From assembly GCA_051162045.1 (NCBI GenBank), contig JBISDI010000018.1: DNA of 64,000 nucleotides. The stretch is one strand, 5' to 3'. The first letter of the stretch is position 1. The number at the start of each line of letters is the position of its first letter. The position numbers and the translations under genes are program-made. The stretch is from Anaerozeibacter quisquiliarum (GTDB lineage Bacteria; Bacillota; Clostridia; Christensenellales; Aristaeellaceae). The notes beneath the pieces are model-generated. The model ran no database searches. It was not told where the DNA came from and saw only the letters and a list, made by a program, of their open reading frames with translations. Of this stretch, positions 41,924 through 49,947 are shown piece by piece.

Positions 41924-42909
41924 AGAAGATCATCAACCACCCCAATCAGGTCGTTAGCGATATGCTGCAAGGCCTCGCCAAGGCCAATCCCGCCGTGAGC
42001 TATCTCGGCGAGGGCGTCGAGGTCATCGCGCGCAAAGAGAAAACGCCCGGCAAGGTCGGCATCATCTCCGGCGGCGGTAGCGGCCACGAGCCGGCGCACG
42101 CGGGCTATGTAGGAAAGGGCATGCTTGATGCCGCGATCGCGGGCAATGTGTTCGCCTCCCCGTCGCCCGACCGCATCATCGAGGGCGTCAAAGCCGCCGA
42201 CAGCGGCGCGGGCGTCCTGATGGTCGTCAAAAACTATTCGGGTGACATCATGAACTTCCAGATGGCGGGCGAGCTCGCCGAGTTTGAGGACATACGCACC
42301 GATTTCGTCGTCGTCAAGGACGACGTGGCCGTGCCCGACAGTACCTACTCCACCGGCCGTCGGGGTATCGCCGGCACGGTATTCGTGCATAAGATCGCGG
42401 GCGCGGCGGCGGAGATGGGTAAGGATCTGGCCGGGGTCAAGGCGGTTGCCGAAAAGGCGATCGAAAACATCCGCACGATGGGCATGGCGATGACGCCCTG
42501 CGTGCTGCCGGGCGTCGGCAAGCCGGGCTTCCAGTTGGGCGAGACCGAGGTCGAGATCGGCATGGGCATTCACGGCGAGCCGGGCATTAACCGCGAGGAA
42601 ATCTCACCCGCGGCCGATCTCGCCGAAAAACTGCTCGGCAAGATCTTTGCCGACTTCGACTACGCGGGCAGCGAAGTGGCCGTCATGGTCAACGGGCTGG
42701 GCGGCACGCCATTGATGGAGCTGTACATCCTCTATAACGAGGTCGAGAAAATCCTATCCGAAAAAGACATCCGCATCCACCAGGCGTTCGTCGGCGACTA
42801 CATGACCTCGCTCGAGATGGCCGGCGCGTCCGTGACGCTTTTCAAGCTGGACGATGAATTAAAGGGCTGCCTCGACTACCCGAGCGAGGCCCCCGCCTTC
42901 CGGGTGTAG
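41920..42909 (+). CDS. DhaK-type dihydroxyacetone kinase subunit
   Basis: A 329-residue DhaK protein. The N-terminus NHPNQVVSDMLQGLAKANPA, ISGGGSGHEPAHAGYVGKGM and the active-site His218 in GIHGEPG, which binds the ketose covalently, are all conserved. DhaK works with DhaL to phosphorylate dihydroxyacetone or other short ketoses such as erythrulose. No DhaM phosphotransferase gene is nearby, so ATP-driven activity (DhaKL) is more likely than PTS-driven, unless DhaM lies elsewhere. AAAGGAGAAACGAT precedes ATG 41920. Confidence 0.93.
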   Translation: MKKIINHPNQVVSDMLQGLAKANPAVSYLGEGVEVIARKEKTPGKVGIISGGGSGHEPAHAGYVGKGMLDAAIAGNVFASPSPDRIIEGVKAADSGAGVLMVVKNYSGDIMNFQMAGELAEFEDIRTDFVVVKDDVAVPDSTYSTGRRGIAGTVFVHKIAGAAAEMGKDLAGVKAVAEKAIENIRTMGMAMTPCVLPGVGKPGFQLGETEVEIGMGIHGEPGINREEISPAADLAEKLLGKIFADFDYAGSEVAVMVNGLGGTPLMELYILYNEVEKILSEKDIRIHQAFVGDYMTSLEMAGASVTLFKLDDELKGCLDYPSEAPAFRV

Positions 42910-42927
42910 AGAAGGGAGGAAGGATAA

Positions 42928-43575
42928 ATGGGCTTTCAACTGACCTCGGACGACTACGTCAACTACCTTGAAATCGCCGCGAGTAAGATCGGCGAAAACA
43001 GCGACTACATCAGCGCGCTGGACGCCGCCACCGGCGACGGCGACCACTGGGCAAACATCAACATGGGCTTCGAACACCTCGTCGCCGCCGGCGAGGAGAT
43101 GCGCAAGTTGCCCATCGACGGCGTGTTCAAAAAAATCGGCATGTTGATGATGAGCAAAATCGGCGGAAGCTCCGGCATCCTCTACGGCGGCGCGTACACG
43201 GCGGCATCGAAGAAGTGCGCGGGCAGGCAGAGCTTATCGAGCAAGGAGCTAAAGGACGCACTTGAGGCGATGGTTCAGGACATGATGAACCGCGGCAAGG
43301 CCGAGCCGGGCATGAAGACGATGATCGACGCGCTGCACCCGGCGACCGAGGCCTATAAGCGCTCGCTCGCCGAGGGCCTGTCCGACCGCGAAACGATGGA
43401 GGCCGTAAAACGCGCCGCTATCGACGGCGCGGAGGCAACCCGCGCCATGAAGGCCGTCAAGGGCCGCGCCAGCTACCAATTGAACAAGGGCGTCGGCCAC
43501 CTCGACCCGGGCGCGATTACGATGAGCTACCAGCTCGAATGCCTGTGCGACTATATCGCAAGCAACTTACTCTAA
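42928..43575 (+). CDS. DhaL-type dihydroxyacetone kinase subunit
   Basis: A 215-residue nucleotide-binding partner of DhaK. ALDAATGDGDHWANINMGFE carries the Asp residues that bind the Mg-nucleotide, and GGSSGILYGGAYTAA and GRASYQLNKGVGHLDPGA match the family. GGGAGGAAGGATAA precedes ATG 42928. It is 18 bases after dhaK. Confidence 0.92.
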   Translation: MGFQLTSDDYVNYLEIAASKIGENSDYISALDAATGDGDHWANINMGFEHLVAAGEEMRKLPIDGVFKKIGMLMMSKIGGSSGILYGGAYTAASKKCAGRQSLSSKELKDALEAMVQDMMNRGKAEPGMKTMIDALHPATEAYKRSLAEGLSDRETMEAVKRAAIDGAEATRAMKAVKGRASYQLNKGVGHLDPGAITMSYQLECLCDYIASNLL

Positions 43576-43597
43576 TAAAGAAAGGGAGAGAAACACC

Positions 43598-44086
43598 ATG
43601 ATTAAGAACAAGCCTTCCAAAACCAATGAACGCACCGAACTTCTGCGCAATGCCATTGAGCACCGCGCCACCTGGATGGGACTTCTGATCGATGAGGCCA
43701 GGAAGAAGGGCCTGGACACGAGCTTCGCGCACGACGCGATCATGCGCTGCGGCGCGTTCCATGGTCTACACAAGTACCCCCGCACCGACGACCTGACGGT
43801 CTTCTCACCTGCGTTCGCCAATGAGGACGTCAAGGGCGTATTCGAGATGGAACTCCTAAAAAACGACGACAAGCACCTGCACATCGACTTTCACTATTGC
43901 CCCCTGGTCAGCGCATGGATGAAGCTCGGCCTACCCGAAGAAGATATCCCCGAACTCTGCGACATTGCCATGGACGGCGATCGCGGCATCATCAGCACCT
44001 ACGAAAAATTCACCTTCGAGTTGGGCGACACCATCGCCAAAGGCTGCGACGTGTGCCAAATCCGCATCGACAAAGCCAAAGAATAG
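43598..44086 (+). CDS. L-2-amino-thiazoline-4-carboxylate (ATC) hydrolase-family protein
   Basis: A 162-residue protein of the ATC-hydrolase family. The hallmark block is HIDFHYCPLVSAWMKLGLPE followed by LCDIAMDGDRGI and DTIAKGCDVCQIRI at the C-terminus. The characterised Pseudomonas enzyme opens the thiazoline ring on the way to L-cysteine; most family members have no assigned substrate. AAAGGGAGAGAAACACC precedes ATG 43598. It is the last gene of the operon, before a terminator, and the divergent unit carries a CyuA-like cysteine desulfidase, which would act on its expected product. Confidence 0.82.
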   Translation: MIKNKPSKTNERTELLRNAIEHRATWMGLLIDEARKKGLDTSFAHDAIMRCGAFHGLHKYPRTDDLTVFSPAFANEDVKGVFEMELLKNDDKHLHIDFHYCPLVSAWMKLGLPEEDIPELCDIAMDGDRGIISTYEKFTFELGDTIAKGCDVCQIRIDKAKE

Positions 44087-44093
44087 TCAACGC

Positions 44094-44122
44094 TTGGGAT
44101 GCGGCCGCCTGCCGCATCCCAA
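44094..44122 (+). terminator. Terminator of the Liv/Dha/ATC operon
   Basis: A perfect 12-base stem TTGGGATGCGGC / GCCGCATCCCAA with a 5-base loop, 7 bases after the stop codon. The T-run is missing, but position and stem strength fit a termination or 3'-end processing signal. Confidence 0.65.
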
Positions 44123-44192
44123 GGCGCATATAGCGATTGACCTAACAGCCATATGCAGCATGCCTGCTTGCATGCCGATTGCAATGTGAATG

Positions 44193-44238
44193 GGCTTGAT
44201 TTCCGGTTCATTATAACGGGCCAGGTTGAAATCAAGCC
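44193..44238. repeat. Inverted repeat beside the kinase remnant
   Basis: GGCTTGATTTC (44193-44203) and GAAATCAAGCC (44228-44238) are perfect complements around a 24-base loop. It lies just past the 3' end of the histidine-kinase remnant and may be that gene's old terminator. Confidence 0.5.
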
Positions 44239-44258
44239 TATTCCGGTTTTAACATACC

Positions 44259-44639
44259 TTAAATCAGCGGAAGCTCCAGCTTGAAGGCGCATCCGGAGCA
44301 CACGCTCTGGTCGAGCGTCAGCCCTCCATCGTGGGCCTTTGCAATCTTTCGCGCGATCGAAAGCCCCAGTCCCACACCGCCCGTTCCCGAATTCCGGACG
44401 CCGTCCACCCGATCAAAGGGCTTGAAGATGTCGTGGGCGGCGGATTCCGGGATGCCAACGCCGTCATCCTGGATCGTGATCGCGATGCGTCCTTCGGCGC
44501 TGGTAAGGTGCACGCCGAATTTTGTGCCCTTTGGGTTGTGGCACGCGGCATTGTCCGCAAGGTTGAAAAACACCAGGTTCAACCGTTCCCGGTCGATCAG
44601 CGCGAAAAGCGGCGCGGCATCGCCGGAAAGGATGACAGG
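44259..44639 (-). pseudogene. Sensor histidine kinase remnant (ATP-binding domain only)
   Basis: About 127 codons encode a recognisable HATPase_c domain: N box RLNLVFFNLADNAACHNPKG, G1 box IQDDGVGIPES, F box IFKPFDRVDG and G2 box GTGGVGLGLSIARKI, up to a normal C-terminus (KLELPLI). No sensor, HAMP or phospho-acceptor His region follows upstream: the RpiB-like gene starts on the opposite strand at 44640, and its ribosome site lies inside the kinase sequence. The frame stays open further but no longer resembles a kinase. It looks like a truncation by rearrangement. Confidence 0.78.
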
Positions 44640-45074
44640 ATGCACACCATTGCAATTGGATGCGATCCCAACGCCGCCGAGGCGAAGCAAGGGTTGATCG
44701 CATTCCTCGAAAAAAAGGGCTATTCCGTCACGGATTTTGGCAGCGACGACCCGATCTACGCCAACGTGGCGGTGGAGGTGGCAAAAGCAGTCGCCGCCGG
44801 GCAGTATGACCGGGGCGTTCTGATCTGCGGAACGGGCATCGGCGTATCGCTGGCCGCCAACAAGGTCAAGGGCGCGTACGCCGCGCTGCTGGCCGACGTG
44901 TATTCGGCGGAGCGGGCCAGAAAGAGCAACGACTGCAACATCGCATGCTTCGGCGCGTTTACCCTGGGGATCATGCACATGAAGCGACTGACCGAGGAAT
45001 TTCTCACGTCCGAGTTTGAGCCGGGTTGCGCGTCGCAGCCCAAAGTCGACCGTATCCGGAAATACGAATGCTGA
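44640..45074 (+). CDS. RpiB/LacA/LacB-family isomerase
   Basis: A 144-residue protein of normal RpiB size. The active-site loop VLICGTGIGVSLAANKVKG with its Cys and the dimer block ERARKSNDCNIACFGAFTLG are present. The usual GSDHAG start is GCDPNAAEAK here, so the ring-opening His is missing, which suggests a substrate other than ribose 5-phosphate. In characterised tetritol pathways, RpiB-type enzymes isomerise erythrulose phosphate made by DhaKL-type kinases, so a link with dhaKL upstream is possible. GGAAAGGATGAC precedes ATG 44640. Confidence 0.87.
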   Translation: MHTIAIGCDPNAAEAKQGLIAFLEKKGYSVTDFGSDDPIYANVAVEVAKAVAAGQYDRGVLICGTGIGVSLAANKVKGAYAALLADVYSAERARKSNDCNIACFGAFTLGIMHMKRLTEEFLTSEFEPGCASQPKVDRIRKYEC

Positions 45075-45170
45075 TCGGTCTTTTGCTTCGGGCTTGTCGT
45101 CTAAACGGCGGGCTCGATTCCTTATTTTAATACGAACCGGACATGCCCGCATCCATCAGGCGGCGTCTCC

Positions 45171-45354
45171 CCCGCCGCACCGTGCGATACCGAACGACCG
45201 CCCGGCGCTAAGGGTTCCCGCCGCACCGTGCGGTGCCGAACGACCGAGCGGCGCTAAGGGGTCCCGCCGCACCGTGCGGTACCGAACTACCGCCCGGCGC
45301 TAAGGGGTCCCGCCGCACCGTGCGGTGCCGAACGACCGAGCGGCGCTAAGGGTT
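45171..45354. repeat. Tandem repeat, 4 x 46 bases
   Basis: Four head-to-tail units of exactly 46 bases begin at 45171, 45217, 45263 and 45309, each starting CCCGCCGCACCGTGCG and ending GGCGCTAAGGG. Units 1 and 3 share CCGCCCGGCG while units 2 and 4 share CCGAGCGGCG, so the array is really two copies of a 92-base dimer. Each unit has a near-palindrome (CCGCACCGTGCGG). There are no unique spacers, so it is not a CRISPR array. Confidence 0.9.
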
Positions 45355-45382
45355 CCGTCCTGGCGTCGCCTGAAAGCCTCGG

Positions 45383-45411
45383 CGTAAAGCCGAAAGGGAA
45401 GCGGCTTTACG
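45383..45411. terminator. Perfect 10-base hairpin downstream of spoIIP
   Basis: CGTAAAGCCG (45383-45392) pairs with CGGCTTTACG (45402-45411) over a 9-base loop. It lies 46 bases beyond the spoIIP stop and could end transcripts from that side. Confidence 0.55.
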
Positions 45412-45456
45412 GCGCTGCTCGAGCGGCTGGTTCTGACCCGGTAAAATAGCATCCTC

Positions 45457-46419
45457 CTACCCGGTCCCCTCCCCCAATTGCTCGGCCAGCGCGCGGGCCA
45501 GCGTGGGCAGCGAGGCCAGCGCTTCCTTGAGCGTGTTTTGGTGATGGCCCACCTCGATCAGGATGGCGGGGGTGCCTATGTGTTGGTTGTAGCGGTTGGT
45601 CTTGACCAGCACCGGGCGCATCAGGCCGTCGGCCAGCGCGTTTACCCGATCGGTCAGGGCGCGGGCGAATGACAGATTTTTCTCGGTATCGGGCTTTTCA
45701 TCGAAGCCCTCGCCGTTGCCGATCAGCGCCATCAGCTGCGCCGCCTGCACGCCGCCCACCGATACCGCGCGGGAAGCTATGATGCGTTCGTCGTAGGCGT
45801 CGCGGTGGAGGTCGATGTACAGGTCGAACTTCTGACCGCGGTAGCGGTTCAGCGTCTCGAGCGAGCGCACGTAGGCGGTGCCGAGCTTGGGCGGCTCGTG
45901 GTCGGTCACGTCGTGGACCACGGTCAGCCCGAAGCCGCGCAGCAGTTCCGCCAGCTCCTCGCCCACGCGCACCACCGAGTGCGCCCGGTCGGTTGTGCGG
46001 CCGGGCTCGACTTCGACATAGGGGTCGTCGGGCGTTTGCCTGTAGGCCTCGTGCGTGTGCGTGTGGTAGATCAGCACGCCCTTGCCCTGCGCGTTCGGAA
46101 TCGGATCGTGCGCGCGCTCCTTTTCGGGCGTGGGCCGGGGCAGTATGACCACGTCGAATCCGTCGGCGCGCGCGTCGGTGTGCTCATTCTCGTCAGGGCT
46201 GTCGAACACCACGGCGCGCGGCGTCAGAGGGGCGGCGGCGAAAACCGCCGCCGCCCCCTCGCGCCTCTCGACCAGCTTCGTCGTGCCCAGCGGCCTGATC
46301 GCCGGCCGCGCGCCGCCCCGCAGCCACCATGCGCCCGCCGCAGCCAGCACGGCCACCAGCAGCGCTACGGACAACCAAAACAAGATCCGCGACGCATGCA
46401 CCACCTTGATGTGAACCAT
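45457..46419 (-). CDS. spoIIP: Stage II sporulation protein P (SpoIIP)
   Basis: A 320-residue protein. One N-terminal membrane anchor (about residues 8-31: ILFWLSVALLVAVLAAAGAW) is followed by the amidase/endopeptidase domain with the hallmark YHTHTHEAY (zinc-site His residues and Glu), FDLYIDLHRDAYDE and TNRYNQHIGTPAILIEVGHH near the C-terminus. SpoIIP cuts septal peptidoglycan together with SpoIID and SpoIIM during engulfment. ATG 46419 follows GAGGGGG; longer in-frame starts upstream lack ribosome sites. At 320 residues it is somewhat shorter than the Bacillus protein. It lies 100 bases after the dprA-like gene on the same strand. Confidence 0.93.
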   Translation of the reverse strand: MVHIKVVHASRILFWLSVALLVAVLAAAGAWWLRGGARPAIRPLGTTKLVERREGAAAVFAAAPLTPRAVVFDSPDENEHTDARADGFDVVILPRPTPEKERAHDPIPNAQGKGVLIYHTHTHEAYRQTPDDPYVEVEPGRTTDRAHSVVRVGEELAELLRGFGLTVVHDVTDHEPPKLGTAYVRSLETLNRYRGQKFDLYIDLHRDAYDERIIASRAVSVGGVQAAQLMALIGNGEGFDEKPDTEKNLSFARALTDRVNALADGLMRPVLVKTNRYNQHIGTPAILIEVGHHQNTLKEALASLPTLARALAEQLGEGTG

Positions 46420-46519
46420 CCGCACACCCCCTCGGCTCGCTACAAGGCTATTCGCGGGGGCGGGGGGATATTCACCGCCAGGCAACGCCGCATTAACCCC
46501 GCGACGCTCGCCCCAACGC

Positions 46520-47512
46520 TTACGGCAGCGGCTCGCCCCGATCGAACATGCTCAGTTGCCGCGCGGCCTGGCTGCGCCAGGTCAGCGCCATCTGATCGAA
46601 CGCCGCCGGCGTGATCTTCGAAATCGCCGTCGCGCCGCGCGCGATCAGCGCCCGGTTGCCGCTGTAGAGGTCGGTGTCCCAGGCGTACAGCGCGTCGCAC
46701 CAGCGCCGGGTGAGCGCCTCGCACGCGCCGTCCCAGGCCGCGCCCTTTTTTTCCTCGACCGCGAACACGAACGCCGCCTGTGAAAGCGCGTACACACATT
46801 TGTTGCGCCGCTGCGCGTGGCTCATGGTGTAGGGCGCGTCGGGGTGCACGAGCGACAGCGCGGCGCCCTGACGCATCTCGATCATGAGCAGCATGTCGCG
46901 CTCGGCGACGCGCGTCGTCAGCGCGTCGGCCGCGACCTCGACCGTGCGCCCGCCGGCCCTGATCGCCTCGTCCTCGGCGATGCGCGACAGGCCCACGCTG
47001 CCGTCGGTCACCACCACGTAGCCCTGCGCGACCGCCAGTTGCACAAGCTGTCGAACCGCTTCCTCGGCCTCGCCCCGCGCGGGCAGCGCGCCCACGATGG
47101 CGATCGCGTCCTGCAGGAACAGCTCGCTGCGCCCGGCCAGGTAGATCATCGGCGGGGCCGCGGTGCCCAGCCGCTCGCGCAGCCGCTGCGGGTAGGCGCG
47201 CTCGAAGTAGGTGGCCACCTCGATGCCGTTCATCGCGAACCGCTCGAGCGACATCGACAGCGGCAGCGTGCGGCCCAGCAGCACGCACAGCCGGTAGGCC
47301 TCCTGTTCGGTCAGATCCATCTTCATCATAAAGCCGCTCATGTCCAAGCCCAGCAGCGCGCCCAGCCCCGGCAGGCCGGCCTCGCGCGCGCGGCTGTTCA
47401 GCGCGTGCCATTCGGCGGCGGACAGCGGGCGCACCAGCTCCTCGCGGCTGGGCGTGATCTGGCTCATGAGCAGCATGGTCGCAAAGGCGTCGTCGTTGTG
47501 GTTGATCGTCAC
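46520..47512 (-). CDS. DprA/Smf-like DNA-processing protein (divergent)
   Basis: A 330-residue Rossmann-fold protein with DprA layout: an N-terminal helical part, then AIAIVGALPARGEAEEAVRQ (where DprA has VGSR), VVTDGSVGLSRIAEDEAIRA, MSHAQRRNKCVYALSQAAFV (equivalent of the F-x-x-RNR-x-I block) and NRALIARGATAI. DprA loads RecA on incoming single-stranded DNA. The GSR and RNR motifs are altered, so function may have drifted. GTG 47512 overlaps the ppk stop (GTGA) after GAGGA. Confidence 0.72.
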   Translation of the reverse strand: MTINHNDDAFATMLLMSQITPSREELVRPLSAAEWHALNSRAREAGLPGLGALLGLDMSGFMMKMDLTEQEAYRLCVLLGRTLPLSMSLERFAMNGIEVATYFERAYPQRLRERLGTAAPPMIYLAGRSELFLQDAIAIVGALPARGEAEEAVRQLVQLAVAQGYVVVTDGSVGLSRIAEDEAIRAGGRTVEVAADALTTRVAERDMLLMIEMRQGAALSLVHPDAPYTMSHAQRRNKCVYALSQAAFVFAVEEKKGAAWDGACEALTRRWCDALYAWDTDLYSGNRALIARGATAISKITPAAFDQMALTWRSQAARQLSMFDRGEPLP

Positions 47513-49578
47513 TTGTACATCCTCATCAGCGCTTCCTGCGCGTTTACTTTGGCGTCGCCCGGCTTGCAAAGCCGCTCGTACCGCCCGTCGCTCGACAGCT
47601 GCGACGCCTTGACGTTGTCGCTCCACTGCAGCGCCATCAGATCCTCCACCTGGCGCTTGAGCGCCGCCTGCTCGACCGGGAACATCAGCTCTACGCGCCG
47701 GTCGAGGTTGCGCGGCATCCAATCGGCGCTTGACAGGTATATCTCGCGTTCGCCGCCGTTTGCGAACATGTACACCCGGCTGTGCTCGAGGAAGCGCCCT
47801 ACGATCGAGCGCACCTGAATGTGGTCGCTGACGCCGGGCATGCCGGGCCTCAGGCAGCAGATGCCCCGCACGATCAGCCGCACCTGGACGCCGGCCATCG
47901 AGGCGCGGTACAGCGCGGCGATGATGCCCTCGTCCACCAGCGAATTCATCTTGGCGAAGATTTCGGCGTCCTTTCCCGCGCGGGCATTGCCGATCTCGCG
48001 GTCGATCAGCGCATAAAACCTCCCGCGCAGCTTATCCGGCGCGCTCACCAGTTTGGCGAGCGGCGGCAGTTGTGAAAAGCCGGTCAGCATGTTGAAGAAC
48101 GCCGAGGCGTCCGCGCCGATCTGCTCGTCGCAGGTGAACAGAGCGTGGTCGGTGTAGATGTTGGCGGTCACGTCGTTGTAGTTGCCGGTGCCCAGATGCA
48201 CGTAGCGGCGGATGCCGCCGGGCTCGCCGCGCACCACCAGCGTGATCTTCGAGTGGGTCTTGAGCCCCTGCATGCCGTAGATCACGTGCGCGCCCGCGCG
48301 CTCCAGCCGCCGCCCCCAGTGGATGTTGTTCTCCTCGTCGAAGCGCGCCTTGAGCTCGAGCAGCACCGTCACCTGCTTGCCGGCGTCGGCGGCCTCGGCC
48401 AGCGCCGCGATGATCGGCGAATCTCCGCTGACCCGGTACAGCGTCTGCTTGATGGCCAGCACGCGCGGGTCGCGCGCGGCCTGGCGCACCAGCCGGATCA
48501 CTGGCTCGAAGCTGTCGTAGGGGTGGTAGAGCAGCATATCGCTCGCGCGGATGCGGTCGAACATGGTCTCGCCCTCGGCGAGATGCAGCGGACGCGGCAA
48601 GTAGGGCGGGTACTTGAGCGCGTCGTAGCCGGGCAGCGCGTACAGGTATTTCATCAAGAAGTCCAGGCTGATCGGGCCGTGGATCGGGTAGGCGTCGCCG
48701 CCCTCGAGCTCCAGCGCGGCCTCGAGCACCTTGACCAGCCGCGCGTCGGCGCGGTGGTCGATCTCCAGCCGCACCGCGAACCCCCACCGGCGCTGCCTGA
48801 GCCGCTTTTCGACCTCCTTGAGCAGATCGACCTCGTCCTCCTCGATCGTCAGATCGGCGTTGCGCGTGATGCGGTAGGCATGGCAGCACAGCACCTTGCG
48901 CCCGGGGAACAGCTGGCCGATACAGCGGGCGATCACCTGCTCGAGCAGCATCACGCTGACGCCGTGCTCCTCCGGCAGCGTCACCAGACGCGACAGGCCG
49001 CTCGGCACCTGGACGGTGGCGAACGAGGGGGGCTCGCCCGGCCCCTCGTCGATCAAGAGGCCCAAATTCAAGCTGCGGTTGAGGATCAGCGGGAACGGCC
49101 GGCGCGCGTCGACCGCCATCGGCGTGAGCACCGGATAGATGTGCGCCTCGAAGTAGCGGTCGAGGAAGGCCGCCTGCTCGGACGTGATGGCGCGCGGGCC
49201 GCGCACGCGGATGCCCGCCTTCTCGAGCGCGGGCAGGATCTCCTTGCGCAGCAGTTCCCCCATGCGCTCGACCATCACGCGCACGCGCGCGGTGATCGCC
49301 GCGATCTGCTGGCGCGGCGTCATGCCGGTCACGTCGGGCTCGTCCACCGAGGCGTCCACCTGCTCCCACAGCGCGGCTACCCGGATCATGAAGAATTCGT
49401 CCAGGTTGCTCGACGCGATCGAGAGGAACTTCATCCGCTCAAACAGCGGGTTGTCCTCGCTCGCCGCCTCCTCGAGCACGCGCTGGTTGAACGCCAACCA
49501 ACTGAGCTCGCGGTTGATGCAGTGCTCGCTGCCGAGCGAAAACGCGTCCGCAAACGCGCGCTCCCCCGCCTGCGCCAT
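47509..49578 (-). CDS. ppk: Polyphosphate kinase 1
   Basis: A 689-residue enzyme of normal PPK1 length. The N-terminal block INRELSWLAFNQRVLEEA, SNLDEFFMIRVA, DILLYHPY-type region MLLYHPYDSFEPVIRLV, IKQTLYRVSGDSPIIAAL and GLKTHSKITLVVRGEPGGIR (with the phospho-acceptor His region) are present, as is the C-terminal SADWMPRNLDRRVELMFPV. It makes polyphosphate from ATP reversibly. ATG 49578 is chosen over TTG 49593. A consensus promoter lies directly upstream. Confidence 0.95.
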   Translation of the reverse strand: MAQAGERAFADAFSLGSEHCINRELSWLAFNQRVLEEAASEDNPLFERMKFLSIASSNLDEFFMIRVAALWEQVDASVDEPDVTGMTPRQQIAAITARVRVMVERMGELLRKEILPALEKAGIRVRGPRAITSEQAAFLDRYFEAHIYPVLTPMAVDARRPFPLILNRSLNLGLLIDEGPGEPPSFATVQVPSGLSRLVTLPEEHGVSVMLLEQVIARCIGQLFPGRKVLCCHAYRITRNADLTIEEDEVDLLKEVEKRLRQRRWGFAVRLEIDHRADARLVKVLEAALELEGGDAYPIHGPISLDFLMKYLYALPGYDALKYPPYLPRPLHLAEGETMFDRIRASDMLLYHPYDSFEPVIRLVRQAARDPRVLAIKQTLYRVSGDSPIIAALAEAADAGKQVTVLLELKARFDEENNIHWGRRLERAGAHVIYGMQGLKTHSKITLVVRGEPGGIRRYVHLGTGNYNDVTANIYTDHALFTCDEQIGADASAFFNMLTGFSQLPPLAKLVSAPDKLRGRFYALIDREIGNARAGKDAEIFAKMNSLVDEGIIAALYRASMAGVQVRLIVRGICCLRPGMPGVSDHIQVRSIVGRFLEHSRVYMFANGGEREIYLSSADWMPRNLDRRVELMFPVEQAALKRQVEDLMALQWSDNVKASQLSSDGRYERLCKPGDAKVNAQEALMRMYK

Positions 49579-49612
49579 GCGCCCACCCCGCAATTTCAGA
49601 CTCCATTCTATT

Positions 49613-49663
49613 ATTATACCGACCGTTATGCACTTGTCAACGTTGCGCTTGGGGTGTTATAAT
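49613..49663. promoter_or_regulatory. Overlapping divergent promoters of ppk and the DUF1858 gene
   Basis: On the minus strand, TTGACA (complement 49635-49640), 16 bases and TATAAT (complement 49613-49618) form a full-consensus ppk promoter. On the plus strand, TTGTCA (49634-49639), 18 bases and TATAAT (49658-49663) serve the DUF1858 gene. The two -35 boxes occupy almost the same base pairs, so polymerase cannot use both at once. Confidence 0.8.
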
Positions 49664-49723
49664 GCCCGTACGTCCGGCAAATCCTAATACCGGACGGATT
49701 TCAAGCAAGGCGGAGGGACTTTT

Positions 49724-49924
49724 ATGATAGACAAGACAATGAGCATCGGCCAGGTACTCTCGCTCGACCGCAGCACCGCGCCCATCTTTATGAGGTACGG
49801 CATGCATTGCCTGGGCTGTCCGCACGCCACGGCCGAATCGATCGAGCAGGCCGGCGCGGCCCATAGCGTCGACGTCGACCAGCTGGTCAGCGACCTCAAC
49901 GAGTATTTGGCCCTGAAACAGTAG
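49724..49924 (+). CDS. DUF1858 redox-disulfide domain protein
   Basis: A 66-residue stand-alone DUF1858 domain: MIDKTMSIGQVLSLDRSTAP, then MRYGMHCLGCPHATAESIEQA with the CLGCP cysteine pair, and a closing LVSDLNEYLALK helix. This domain is found with hybrid-cluster and other redox proteins and probably forms a reversible disulfide. GGCGGAGGGACTTTT precedes ATG 49724. Confidence 0.92.
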   Translation: MIDKTMSIGQVLSLDRSTAPIFMRYGMHCLGCPHATAESIEQAGAAHSVDVDQLVSDLNEYLALKQ

Positions 49925-49947
49925 CGATCCGCAGGTTTTTGCACCAT

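Larger units (their letters stand above)
45075..45456. other. Intergenic region with tandem repeat and hairpin
   Basis: A 382-base gap between convergent genes. It holds a four-unit tandem repeat (45171-45354) and a strong hairpin (45383-45411), listed separately. I see no gene in the rest. Confidence 0.7.

Noticed and set aside
44193..44238. Terminal inverted repeats of an insertion element
   Set aside because: The two arms are only 24 bases apart with nothing between them, so a hairpin is the simpler reading.
45171..45354. Possible CRISPR array
   Set aside because: The 46-base units abut directly with no unique spacers, and no cas genes are present.
48145..49662. A 505-codon open frame on the plus strand opposite ppk
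   Set aside because: The minus strand carries a complete PPK1; the antisense product has no recognisable domain.
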